Origin: Saprospiraceae bacterium
Lineage (GTDB): Bacteria > Bacteroidota > Bacteroidia > Chitinophagales > Saprospiraceae
Length of the DNA stretch: 41,474 bases
Assembly: GCA_020631355.1 (NCBI GenBank)
Contig: JAHDHL010000023.1
Span: 1 to 41,474 of the forward strand
Direction: 5' to 3'
This document shows, one piece after another, positions 25,746 to 34,530 of the stretch. The position numbers and the translations under genes are program-made. The first letter of the stretch is position 1. The number at the start of each line of letters is the position of its first letter. Below the pieces are notes generated by a model. That model did no database searches and was not told the origin of the DNA. It saw only the letters and a program-made list of their open reading frames with translations.

Positions 25746-27152
25746 TCATTTCAATGCCAAAAGGGCTACACTTTCAATATGATGTGTGTGGGGAAACATA
25801 TCAACAGGTTGAAGTTTCAACACTTCATACTTTTCTCCCAAAAGGTTCAAGTCACGGGCTTGGGTAGCAGGATTACAGCTGACATAAACCATTTTGGGTG
25901 CCTCCAACTGCAACAACATATCCACTACCTTGGGATGCATTCCAGCCCTTGGCGGATCTGTAATCAACAAATCCGGCAGACCATGCTTTTGTGCGAATTC
26001 ATCCGTAAGGATATCCTTAACATCACCCGCATAAAAAACAGTATTCTCTATCCCGTTGATTTCCGCATTCACCTTAGCATCTTCTATTGCAGGTACGACT
26101 TCCTCTATACCTACCACCTGCTTGCAGTATTGTGCTACATAGCATGCTATACTTCCTGTTCCTGTATACAAATCATATACATTCTCATTCCCTTTGAAAT
26201 CAGCGAACTCAACTACCTTATCATACAACTTGACAGCCTGGGCAGTATTGGTTTGGAAGAATGACTTGGGACTGATTCTGAACTTCACTCCCCTTAGTTC
26301 TTCCTCTATATAGGCATTACCCTTATAATTGATAATATCAATATCGTACAAGGTGTCATTCCTCTTGGGATTAATGGCATAATTCAGCGAGGTAATCTGA
26401 GGAAATGATTCCTGCAAGGCATCCAATAATTCATGGATGACTTCAATATCATTACGGAAGATACTGAGCACTACCATCACCTCACCCAAGGTGGTCGTTC
26501 TGATGATGACATTCCTTAGGAACCCCTTGTTGCCCTTGATGTCGAAGAATTCCAATTTCATTTCCTTGGACTTATCCCTAAGGAAATCACGGATACCATT
26601 GGAAGGGTCCGGTTGCAAATGGCAATGGTTAATGTCTATGATCTTATCAAAGGTCCGGGGTTTATGAAAGCCCAATACATCCTTTTCATTGGAGACATCC
26701 GTATTGATCTCATCAGCTTCCAACCAACGCTTATTGGAAAATGAAAACTCCAATTTATTACGATAATAATCCGTTTTATCCGCACCTACGATAGGTAGGA
26801 ATTCCTTGATTCCAACTTTCCCAATCCTTTTCATCGCATTCTCAACAATGCTGGTTTTATGCTGTAATTGAGCCTGATATGAAATATGCTGCCACTTGCA
26901 TCCTCCACACGTTCCGAAATGATGACAGATAGGTTCTACCCTATCCTCAGAAAACGACTTGATTTCCTGGACAATTCCCTCCATTACGCCTTTCCTTTTC
27001 CTTAGAACGAGTACATCCACCACATCTCCCGGAGCGACTCCCTCCATAAAAACGATATCTCCGGCCTCATTCTTCCCTACACATCTTCCCTTGTCTGCCG
27101 GTCCTACAATCGTCAGATTCTCAATTAATTTTGGCTTTCTTCTTCTACCCAT
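25746..27152 (-). CDS. rlmD: 23S rRNA (uracil-C5)-methyltransferase, RlmD/RumA type
   Basis: SAM-dependent enzyme that methylates a uracil of 23S rRNA (U1939 in E. coli numbering). The 468-residue protein has an N-terminal TRAM domain (residues 8-65), iron-sulfur cysteines Cys76, Cys82 and Cys85 (CHHFGTCGGCKWQ) with a likely fourth in DINHCHLQ, the SAM loop VYDLYTGTGSIACYV, and the catalytic end with TDPPRAGMHPKV and YVSCNPATQARDL. Bacteria carry several paralogues of this family, so the exact target base is inferred. Starts at the ATG at 27152 after a promoter-like box. Confidence 0.92.
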   Translation of the reverse strand: MGRRRKPKLIENLTIVGPADKGRCVGKNEAGDIVFMEGVAPGDVVDVLVLRKRKGVMEGIVQEIKSFSEDRVEPICHHFGTCGGCKWQHISYQAQLQHKTSIVENAMKRIGKVGIKEFLPIVGADKTDYYRNKLEFSFSNKRWLEADEINTDVSNEKDVLGFHKPRTFDKIIDINHCHLQPDPSNGIRDFLRDKSKEMKLEFFDIKGNKGFLRNVIIRTTTLGEVMVVLSIFRNDIEVIHELLDALQESFPQITSLNYAINPKRNDTLYDIDIINYKGNAYIEEELRGVKFRISPKSFFQTNTAQAVKLYDKVVEFADFKGNENVYDLYTGTGSIACYVAQYCKQVVGIEEVVPAIEDAKVNAEINGIENTVFYAGDVKDILTDEFAQKHGLPDLLITDPPRAGMHPKVVDMLLQLEAPKMVYVSCNPATQARDLNLLGEKYEVLKLQPVDMFPHTHHIESVALLALK

Positions 27153-27174
27153 TTCATTTTTTCATTTCGGAGTG

Positions 27175-27182
27175 CAAAAATA
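27175..27182 (-). promoter_or_regulatory. Putative -7 promoter box for rlmD
   Basis: TATTTTTG on the minus strand, matching TAnnTTTG, 22 bases before the rlmD ATG. Only one box is visible. Confidence 0.4.
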
Positions 27183-27374
27183 AGGCTTTTCCGTGTATAG
27201 TCGCCAGTATTTGTGTGTTAGTACGATTCAGTTATTCCAATAAGTCAGGGATTGGTGTGAAATCATGTCCTACTCCACAATGAATTCATTGCCATAGGAC
27301 AAAAAATAAAACAGTTTCATTCCCTACCTTGTTCTCTTATTGGTATTTGATTCAGCGTAAACTATTTCATAAGA

Positions 27375-28133
27375 ATGGAATTAAATTTCAAGCAATTTGG
27401 CCAAGGGGACCCCATCATCATCCTACATGGTTTATTTGGCATGTTGGATAATTGGCAGACTATAGCCAAGCAATTAGCCGAGCATCATACCGTCTTTATC
27501 GTAGACCAAAGGAATCATGGAAAATCGCCCCACCATCCCGATTTTGACTATGCTATCATGGCGGATGACCTCAGGTGTTTCATGGAGGAAAACTGGATAT
27601 ACAATGCTCATCTTATCGGGCATTCCATGGGAGGGAAAGCTGTGATGCAATTTGCTCTTGAATATCCAGAAATGGTCAATAAATTAATTGTTGTGGACAT
27701 TGCTCCCAAAGCATATGTGGGTGGGCACCAGACCATCTTCGAGGCGCTTTTTGCACTGGATCTGGAACAGGTCCAAAACAGGAAGGAAGCAGAAGCAAAA
27801 TTGATGGAATACATTCCTGAATTCGGCGTACGCCAATTCCTGCTGAAGAATTTATCCAGAAAAAAGGAAGGAGGATATGCTTGGAAAATGAATCTTGAAG
27901 CTATCCATGACCATTACCAAGATATATTGAGTAAAATAGATGGGGATAGTGTTGAAACGGATACCCTTTTCATCAGGGGAAGCAAATCCAAGTACATCAA
28001 GGATGAGGACCAGGAGGACATCCGACAATTATTCCCCAATCATAGCCTGAAAACCATTGAAGATGCAGGTCATTGGGTCCATGCGGAACAACCACAGCAA
28101 CTACTTGCCATGGTACGCCATTTCCTAGAATAG
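27375..28133 (+). CDS. Alpha/beta-fold hydrolase (YbfF-like esterase)
   Basis: A 252-residue cytosolic hydrolase. It has the oxyanion loop ILHGLFGMLDNW, DQRNHGKSPH, the nucleophile elbow GHSMGGKAV with Ser84, and the C-terminal catalytic His in EDAGHWVHAEQP. These marks match the YbfF-type acyl-CoA esterase/carboxylesterase branch of the alpha/beta hydrolases. The natural substrate is unknown. Transcribed alone, divergently from rlmD. The ATG at 27375 gives a normal N-terminus. Confidence 0.9.
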   Translation: MELNFKQFGQGDPIIILHGLFGMLDNWQTIAKQLAEHHTVFIVDQRNHGKSPHHPDFDYAIMADDLRCFMEENWIYNAHLIGHSMGGKAVMQFALEYPEMVNKLIVVDIAPKAYVGGHQTIFEALFALDLEQVQNRKEAEAKLMEYIPEFGVRQFLLKNLSRKKEGGYAWKMNLEAIHDHYQDILSKIDGDSVETDTLFIRGSKSKYIKDEDQEDIRQLFPNHSLKTIEDAGHWVHAEQPQQLLAMVRHFLE

Positions 28134-28273
28134 GCTTAGGCCTGAGACTCATCGAACCCTGTATCATGATACAATAATGATGGTGCAAACTGTAACATTC
28201 TTTTCATGTTACCTTTATATAAATGTAGCCCAGAAACAGTTCGGGTATATTTCTTCATCTTCAATCACACACA

Positions 28274-29173
28274 TTGAATAAACGTCACTGGATTTATGTC
28301 GGACCGTACAAGCGCCACAATAAGGTTGGCCTTATGCATGGTCCCGACAGTGGAAATCTGATGATTTATTACAATGATAAAATCATGGTGATTGACTTCA
28401 AGGTCTTCAAAACCCAATCGTACAAATTCTTCATTGATGAGGAATTGTGTGAAATTATCGTAAAGAAGCACAAGAAAAAACGCACCTATCATTACGAATT
28501 CAAGTTTGATACAAAAACACAGACGGCCTATAATATCCGTAGGAAAAAGGTCATTAAGAAAAGTAACATCAAGGGAATCATTACCATGATTGTGGTTCCC
28601 TTATTATTGGCGGCAGCCGTTTTTGCATACATCAAGTTAAGGGAGGGCTATCTGGACAAACAACTCAAGCAACACCCCAAGGATGCTTGGGCCAAGGTCA
28701 GGGTCATTAAAAAAGGATTTTCTGACTTTTACGAGACATTCTACCATTTTGAGAAAGAGGATGGTGAGATCATCTCCAGTAAATTGCGTTCTATGACTGC
28801 GCCTCCCACCACTCCGCATGGACTTCCTTTGAAGAATGGTGATATGTTCAAGGTCAAATATGCTGATGGTTATGAATTCTATAATAACATCAACTACAAC
28901 CAACCCGATGACAGGACGGCTATCGAAATGATAAAGCGGGTTGCTGTAACACACCTGCAGCATAACCAAGGGCGGATACACCAGGAATTACTCTGTGAGG
29001 TTCAAGCCGCATACGATATTGATGGAATGAAAGGATTGGCCAATATATATCATCAAAAAACAGAAGCAGGCGATAATAATCGTCACAATAAGGACGCCTA
29101 TCTCAGAATGACAAGGGATACGCCATTCCAGAATGCATTTGAGAAATGTTATGATGAAAAAGTGTGGGAATAA
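28274..29173 (+). CDS. Single-pass membrane protein of unknown function
   Basis: Not recognised. From a TTG at 28274 the protein has 299 residues; the next start would be an ATG at 28334. Residues 1-95 form a beta-rich, basic domain (HNKVGLMHGPDSGNLMIYYN, DKIMVIDFKVFKTQSYKFFI). One transmembrane helix spans about 100-120. The remainder includes a strand-rich stretch (WAKVRVIKKGFSDFYETFYH) and a helical tail. There is no signal peptide, and the charge pattern places the basic domain in the cytosol (inference). Confidence 0.7.
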   Translation: MNKRHWIYVGPYKRHNKVGLMHGPDSGNLMIYYNDKIMVIDFKVFKTQSYKFFIDEELCEIIVKKHKKKRTYHYEFKFDTKTQTAYNIRRKKVIKKSNIKGIITMIVVPLLLAAAVFAYIKLREGYLDKQLKQHPKDAWAKVRVIKKGFSDFYETFYHFEKEDGEIISSKLRSMTAPPTTPHGLPLKNGDMFKVKYADGYEFYNNINYNQPDDRTAIEMIKRVAVTHLQHNQGRIHQELLCEVQAAYDIDGMKGLANIYHQKTEAGDNNRHNKDAYLRMTRDTPFQNAFEKCYDEKVWE

Positions 29174-29339
29174 TAAAAAAAGCAATTATTCATGTCACAA
29201 ATTCAATGTATCCCATATTTAATTCATGCTCATTAACAGTTAATTTCATATTAAAATAATGAATTATCCGATAGGCGTTGAATCTTTTGGTACGATTTTA
29301 CGTTTTATTAAAAACAACTATTAATATTTTCCGAAAACC

Positions 29340-29347
29340 TATTTTTG
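29340..29347 (+). promoter_or_regulatory. Putative -7 promoter box for the alkyltransferase-like gene
   Basis: TATTTTTG, matching TAnnTTTG, ends 9 bases before the ATG at 29357, so the transcript would have a very short leader. No -33 box was recognised. Confidence 0.35.
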
Positions 29348-29356
29348 GCAAAATAA

Positions 29357-29707
29357 ATGCAGGACAAAAACAAAAACGAACAAAAATCATTCTTTGAGGA
29401 CGTATTTGCTGTAGCCCGTCAAATACCTTATGGTAGGGTCAGTTCATACGGAGCCATCGCCAACTACTTGGAAACAGTGACAGCCAGGATGGTAGGATGG
29501 GCAATGAATAAGAGTTTTACTGCCGATCCCCCAGTCCCAGCTCATAGAGTGGTCAACCGAAAAGGCGAACTTTCCGGAAGACATCATTTCTCCACACCTT
29601 CCATGATGCAGGAACTCTTGGAAAACGAGGGTATCATCATCGAACAAGATAAGGTCAAGGATTTCAAAAAACTATACTGGAATCCATCTGACGAACTAGC
29701 TGACTAA
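29357..29707 (+). CDS. Alkyltransferase-like (ATL) protein, MGMT family without the acceptor Cys
   Basis: A 116-residue protein of the Ada/MGMT DNA-binding fold. It keeps QIPYGRVSSYGAIANYL and the flipping-helix region ARMVGWAM, but the alkyl-acceptor motif PCHRV reads PAHRVV (Ala62). Without Cys it cannot take alkyl groups; proteins of this kind, such as E. coli YbaZ and yeast Atl1, bind alkylated bases and hand them to nucleotide excision repair. The missing Cys is seen directly; the role is from family knowledge. Confidence 0.88.
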   Translation: MQDKNKNEQKSFFEDVFAVARQIPYGRVSSYGAIANYLETVTARMVGWAMNKSFTADPPVPAHRVVNRKGELSGRHHFSTPSMMQELLENEGIIIEQDKVKDFKKLYWNPSDELAD

Positions 29708-29788
29708 CTGATTAACTAATTCTTGGGACTATTATGAAATGGGTATCTCCTGCGTGGAGCATACCTGAATCTTAACCTACAAAATTAA

Positions 29789-30355
29789 ATGGCTATGAAG
29801 AAGTTACATTGGATCATGTTAGGACTTGGTATCTTATCTTTCGTATTCCTTACGTTTGGTACGAGTACGGACACACCAGATATCATCTATTGGACTGATG
29901 ACGCCCCCCTGACTTGGGATGACTTCCAAGGAAATGCCAAATACGATTATCGCAACAGGGACATATCGGCCCTTACATCATCAGGCATCCTGCATTACAG
30001 GGGCTGTAAGGATGGAAAAATCATCTACAAGGTGAGGGCTTATTTCGAGAAGAAAGAATCCTGGTTCAAGGAGGATGCACATACGGATTATCATCTGGCT
30101 CATGAGCAATTGCATTTTGATGTTACGGAGCTTTTTGCTCGGAAGTTGAGGAAACAGCTCGACGAACAGAATTTCCGATGTGGCGAGGAAGAATCATTCG
30201 AAAACTATATTGAACAGTACTTAAGAAACTGGGAAGTGACACAACAGGCCTATGACTTCGACACCTATCACAGCGTGGATAAAGACAAGCAAAAGGAGTG
30301 GCATCATAGGATTGCCTTTGAACTTTCATTACTTGAGGATTATAAGTCTGAGTAA
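29789..30355 (+). CDS. Exported HExxH protein, DUF922-like
   Basis: A 188-residue protein with an N-terminal hydrophobic signal or anchor (residues 6-24) and then PDIIYWTDDAPLTWDDFQG, like the opening of DUF922-type proteins. HLAHEQLHFDVTELFARKL has HEQLH at 105-109 with a Glu five residues later, resembling a metal-dependent peptidase centre. Enzyme activity is not established for the family. Two near-adjacent ATGs (29789 and 29795) could serve as start. It meets the next gene tail to tail across a bidirectional terminator. Confidence 0.75.
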   Translation: MAMKKLHWIMLGLGILSFVFLTFGTSTDTPDIIYWTDDAPLTWDDFQGNAKYDYRNRDISALTSSGILHYRGCKDGKIIYKVRAYFEKKESWFKEDAHTDYHLAHEQLHFDVTELFARKLRKQLDEQNFRCGEEESFENYIEQYLRNWEVTQQAYDFDTYHSVDKDKQKEWHHRIAFELSLLEDYKSE

Positions 30356-30380
30356 ACGACCCAGTACCCATACAAATGAA

Positions 30381-30413
30381 AAAAGGCTGATTCCTACCCA
30401 GAATCAGCCTTTT
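30381..30413. terminator. Bidirectional terminator between convergent genes
   Basis: A perfect 13-bp stem (AAAAGGCTGATTC with GAATCAGCCTTTT) and a 7-base loop, T-rich on the plus side (TTTTCCTTTTC) and giving a T-run on the minus side as well. It lies 25 bases after the DUF922-like gene and 64 bases beyond the stop of the minus-strand lipoprotein gene, so it can serve both. Confidence 0.85.
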
Positions 30414-30477
30414 CCTTTTCGATATGGAATCATTAAGCTACGAAACCCAACGGTTCCGTCCGGAAACCCCCGAATTT

Positions 30478-30981
30478 CTAATTACCCCCAAACATATCAC
30501 CCAACTTCTTTCCTCCGAAATTGAATATGCTCTTTCTTACCTTACCCGACAATGCCATGATGACTCCGTAGGTTTTGAATTTCCTCCTAAAACGGGGAAA
30601 GAGATCCACCATATCCTTTGTATATGGTTTCTTGGTCATCTTCAGGCCCATGCTAACCTTATCAGCCAGCGTCATATCCTTTTGCCATCCTCCCAATTCC
30701 TTTAGTATCTTATCTATGTTTTGTTCATTTTGCTGGCTGTAGGTCTTGGCATAAGCCACCGCTTTCTTCGGGTTCACGAAATTGAGGCTTTGGTGCATCA
30801 TTTTCGTATAGCTTTCCGCCAAGATATCCATCTTTCTTTCGGGTGATATATTGGAATTGGCTGCTCGCTCCAATAATTGGTAATGTGCATCCAACCATTT
30901 CCCTTGTTTCTTAGAGGCACATCCTGTGGATAATAATACGACGGATAACAAAATCGTCAGACAAAAGTGAATATTTCTCAT
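30478..30981 (-). CDS. Lipoprotein of unknown function
   Basis: I do not recognise the family. From the ATG at 30981 the protein has 167 residues with signal and lipobox LSTGC (Cys21). The mature part is basic and helical (AHYQLLERAANSNISPERKM, KAVAYAKTYSQQNEQNIDKI) and ends in a Gly-rich, basic tail (NFGGKKLGDMFGGN). The frame stays open another 38 codons upstream but those do not look like a signal, so the ATG at 30981 is used. Confidence 0.75.
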   Translation of the reverse strand: MRNIHFCLTILLSVVLLSTGCASKKQGKWLDAHYQLLERAANSNISPERKMDILAESYTKMMHQSLNFVNPKKAVAYAKTYSQQNEQNIDKILKELGGWQKDMTLADKVSMGLKMTKKPYTKDMVDLFPRFRRKFKTYGVIMALSGKVRKSIFNFGGKKLGDMFGGN

Positions 30982-31533
30982 CTTATTAATTTTTGTGAAT
31001 TCAACATCCATGTTCATGGTTGGGCCTAAGCTATACTTAGGACGGGAACAATTCCATAACGGTACAAAATTGTTAGTAATTGGAAATAAAATCATAAGAA
31101 TCGGTTAATGCAACATCCCATACATCTCTTTCCGCCCAACACAATACCGACATGATGATACATTAAATTTTGTTAAAATATATGAGGGAATATAAAAGCT
31201 TCTTATTTTAATGGAAATTAGTGTTTATTGGAATATAAGTCATTACTTGGAAATGATGATTTATTTTGGATGGTTTTGTTCTGTGAAAATCCATGATTTA
31301 TTCCAACTATTTACATTTTTCACACCCTGATACCATCTAAAATACCCCAACAGTGAATTTATATTCATTTTTGGCTCATTACTTATTACTTTTGAATGAT
31401 TTATACGTCAAACATTCGAGTAATGCTTTAATGTAGGAACCCGTAATGAAAACAAAGGCTTTTCATACACCCGTTTCTGAATACTGGATATTTGAAAACC
31501 ATCTTTACCCTAATTCCGTGGTATCGTTTTTCT
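30982..31533. other. Gene-free stretch upstream of the GH3/beta-lactamase gene
   Basis: About 550 A+T-rich bases between divergent genes. It holds a promoter-like TACTTTTG at 31387-31394 and a possible 31-codon upstream reading frame (31446-31541) whose stop overlaps the start of the following gene. No other gene, repeat or RNA was recognised. Confidence 0.5.
31387..31394 (+). promoter_or_regulatory. Putative -7 promoter box for the GH3/beta-lactamase gene
   Basis: TACTTTTG, matching TAnnTTTG, about 140 bases before the ATG at 31534. A TTTG at 31370-31373 is only 13 bases away, shorter than the usual 19-21 spacing. Confidence 0.35.
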
Positions 31534-34506
31534 ATGCTTAAAACTGAAAAGAAAACTGTGAAATCAAGTTTACTATTGGCTATGGCAATGGCCTTTTTCT
31601 ATTTGCCATTGAACTCTAACCTCAAAGTCCCCGATTTGCCCGAAGAAGAATCCCCAGAGGAAATTCAGGAAAGGGAAGAATGGGTGGATCGTATTTTCAA
31701 TTCCATGTCCCAGGATGAAAAAATCGGGCAATTATTCATGATTCGAGCCCATTCCGATAAGGGAGCCGAACATGAGGCAGCAGTGGAAAGACTCATCAAG
31801 GATTATCATGTGGGTGGATTGTGCTTTTTCCAAGGTACACCAGAAAAACAAGTACAACTCATCAATCGATACCAAGCACACGCCAAGAAAATCCCCATCA
31901 TGGTTTCCATGGATGCGGAATGGGGACTCGGCATGCGTTTCAAATCCGATGCCCTCAGTTATCCCAGACAACTGATGCTGGGAGCCATACAGGATAATAC
32001 GCTCATCTACCAGATGGGCCGACAAATTGCCAAGGAACTCAGAAGGGTAGGTACACATATCAACTTTGCCCCGGTAGTTGATGTGAATAACAACCCCAAC
32101 AATCCTGTCATCAATACGCGTTCCTTTGGTGAGGACAGGTACAACGTTACGTCCAAGAGTTACATGTATATGAAAGGCATGCAGGACAACAAGGTCATGG
32201 CCTGTGCCAAGCACTTTCCCGGACACGGTGATACGGATGTGGATTCACATTTGGATTTGCCACAAATCCTCCATACGCGTGAACGACTGGACAGTATAGA
32301 GATGTTTCCTTTCAAGGTATTGAGCCAACATGGCATCCAAAGTATGATGGTGGCGCACTTATTTATCCCTGCCATTGATAATACGGCGAATCTTCCCACT
32401 ACCCTATCCGATAAGGCCATCAAGGATATCCTCCAAGGAGAAATGCAATTCGATGGTTTGATTTTCACAGACGGATTGGGAATGAAAGGAGTAACAAAGC
32501 ACCATGCAGTAGGCGAATTGGAAGTCAAGGCCTTGCAAGCAGGCAATGATGTACTATTACTTCCTGAAAACACACCCGCAGCCTACAAGAAAATCAAGGA
32601 AGCCCTGAACAATGGAAGCCTTGATTCTACTGCCGTTTATAACAGTGTGAAAAAAATCATCCGTTCTAAGCATAAGTTAGGATTGACTCAATTCACACCT
32701 ATTCCTGAGGGGCAAGTCAGAACCGACGTAACCGGACCTAATTCGCAAATCATCAAACGCAAGCTGATTGAGAATGCCATGACCCTGGTCAGGAATAAGG
32801 ACAACACACTTCCTATCAAGGATGTGGCCAATAAAAAAGTAGCATCATTAGCCATCGGTGCTTCATCCACTACTACATTCCAACGTTATCTAGGGAAGTA
32901 TGATGACATCAGTCTTAACCGAACGGACAAATCCGTTTCGAATGCCAGTACGCTTCTCAGTAGGCTGAAATCCTATGACGAGGTTATAGTCAGCCTACAT
33001 GATATGAGTAGTCGTTCCTCAAAGAATTTTGGTGTAACCAACGGAGCGATTAACTTCCTAGGGCAATTACAAAATATTACGAATGTAACCCTGGTTGTTT
33101 TTGGGAATCCATATAGCCTCAAATACTTTGATGGAATCGAAACGATTCTGGAATGTTATGATGAGGACCCCATCACACAACAAGTAGCCGCACAATGTGT
33201 ATATGGAGCATTACCCATCAAGGGAAAATTACCCATAACAGCTTCTGACAAGAGTCGATTTGGAGATGGTGTGGAAACCAATGCCATCATGCGCCTCAAG
33301 TATGATATTCCAGAAAGTGTGGGTATGGATAGTCGCATTCTATTATCCATTGATACGATTGCAAAGGAAGCCATTACACAGAAAGCTACTCCCGGATTAC
33401 AAGTATTGGCCATCAAAAATGGTACGGTAGTATTCAATAAGAGCTATGGACATCATACCAGAAAAAAGCAGAAGAAACTACAGACCACGGATATTTTCGA
33501 TCTCGCATCCGTTACCAAGATAATGGCATCCACGGTTTCTGTCATGAAGCTGTATGATGAGGGGAAAATCAATATTGATAATGGAATAGGCAACCATCTT
33601 TCCCTTGCACAAGGAACCAACAAGTCCAATATCAGCATACGCTCCATTATGGCGCATCATGGTAGATTATTGGCATGGATACCATTCTACAAGGAAACCA
33701 TTACAAGTAGCAAGAAAAATCCACAACCCTCAAAAAAATACTATCGGAAAAGTGAATCAGGGAAGTTCAATATCCCGGTTACAAGTAGCCTTTTCTTGGA
33801 TGAGAATTATCCTCAGGAAGTCTGGAAGCAGATTTGGGAATCGGAACTCAGAGAACGCAGTGGATACAAGTACAGTGACCTTGGATTCTATATGATGGCT
33901 GCCATGATCAAGGAGAATTCCGGTAAGCCCATCGACCAATATTGCAAGGATGAGTTTTACCACCCCTTGGGATTATCCAGAACCATGTTCAATCCATTGA
34001 ACCGTTTTTCCAAGAGCGAAATTGTTCCGTCTGAATATGACAAATATTTCCGTAGACAAACCATCCAGGGAAATGTACATGATATGGGGGCGGCCATGCT
34101 GGGTGGAGTCAGTGGTCATGCGGGCTTGTTCTCGACAGCTGATGACTTGGCCATCATGAGTCAGATGCTGCTCAACGGTGGATACTACGGTGGAAAGCAA
34201 TACCTCAATTCCAGCACCATCCGTACATTCACTACCCGTTTTCCGGGTAGTACACGCAGGGGAATCGGATTCGATATGAAAGAAACCAATCCGGCCAAAT
34301 CCCAGAATGTATCCGAAAAGGCATCCTATAATACCTATGGCCATACCGGGTTTACAGGAACTGCGATATGGATTGATCCGGACAATGATTTGGTCTATAT
34401 TTTCCTGTCCAATAGGACTTATCCGAGTATGAATAATTTCAAATTGAATAAATTGGATATCCGACCAAGAATTCAGACTGTTCTTTATGAAGCCATGGGA
34501 TATTAA
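31534..34506 (+). CDS. Fusion of GH3 beta-N-acetylhexosaminidase-like and serine beta-lactamase-like domains
   Basis: A 990-residue two-enzyme protein with an N-terminal signal or anchor (residues 10-25). The GH3 part (50-580) has KHFPGHGD (226-233), the NagZ-type DSH dyad (237-239) and nucleophile Asp313 in FTDGLGMKG. The C-terminal part (600-990) is a class C beta-lactamase/peptidase fold with Ser659 in SVTK, YSD in YKYSDLGFYM, and HTG in GHTGFTGTAIWID. This suggests periplasmic peptidoglycan turnover, with one half cutting GlcNAc linkages and the other acting on peptides or esters; it need not give drug resistance. A TTG at 31492 is upstream in frame; the ATG at 31534 is preferred. Confidence 0.9.
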   Translation: MLKTEKKTVKSSLLLAMAMAFFYLPLNSNLKVPDLPEEESPEEIQEREEWVDRIFNSMSQDEKIGQLFMIRAHSDKGAEHEAAVERLIKDYHVGGLCFFQGTPEKQVQLINRYQAHAKKIPIMVSMDAEWGLGMRFKSDALSYPRQLMLGAIQDNTLIYQMGRQIAKELRRVGTHINFAPVVDVNNNPNNPVINTRSFGEDRYNVTSKSYMYMKGMQDNKVMACAKHFPGHGDTDVDSHLDLPQILHTRERLDSIEMFPFKVLSQHGIQSMMVAHLFIPAIDNTANLPTTLSDKAIKDILQGEMQFDGLIFTDGLGMKGVTKHHAVGELEVKALQAGNDVLLLPENTPAAYKKIKEALNNGSLDSTAVYNSVKKIIRSKHKLGLTQFTPIPEGQVRTDVTGPNSQIIKRKLIENAMTLVRNKDNTLPIKDVANKKVASLAIGASSTTTFQRYLGKYDDISLNRTDKSVSNASTLLSRLKSYDEVIVSLHDMSSRSSKNFGVTNGAINFLGQLQNITNVTLVVFGNPYSLKYFDGIETILECYDEDPITQQVAAQCVYGALPIKGKLPITASDKSRFGDGVETNAIMRLKYDIPESVGMDSRILLSIDTIAKEAITQKATPGLQVLAIKNGTVVFNKSYGHHTRKKQKKLQTTDIFDLASVTKIMASTVSVMKLYDEGKINIDNGIGNHLSLAQGTNKSNISIRSIMAHHGRLLAWIPFYKETITSSKKNPQPSKKYYRKSESGKFNIPVTSSLFLDENYPQEVWKQIWESELRERSGYKYSDLGFYMMAAMIKENSGKPIDQYCKDEFYHPLGLSRTMFNPLNRFSKSEIVPSEYDKYFRRQTIQGNVHDMGAAMLGGVSGHAGLFSTADDLAIMSQMLLNGGYYGGKQYLNSSTIRTFTTRFPGSTRRGIGFDMKETNPAKSQNVSEKASYNTYGHTGFTGTAIWIDPDNDLVYIFLSNRTYPSMNNFKLNKLDIRPRIQTVLYEAMGY

Positions 34507-34530
34507 TGGAATAGGATTCTGACACAGGGC

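Noticed and set aside
31534-34506. Calling the C-terminal half an antibiotic-resistance beta-lactamase
   Set aside because: It is fused to a cell-wall-type glycosidase and has HTG rather than KTG; peptidase or esterase activity is at least as likely.
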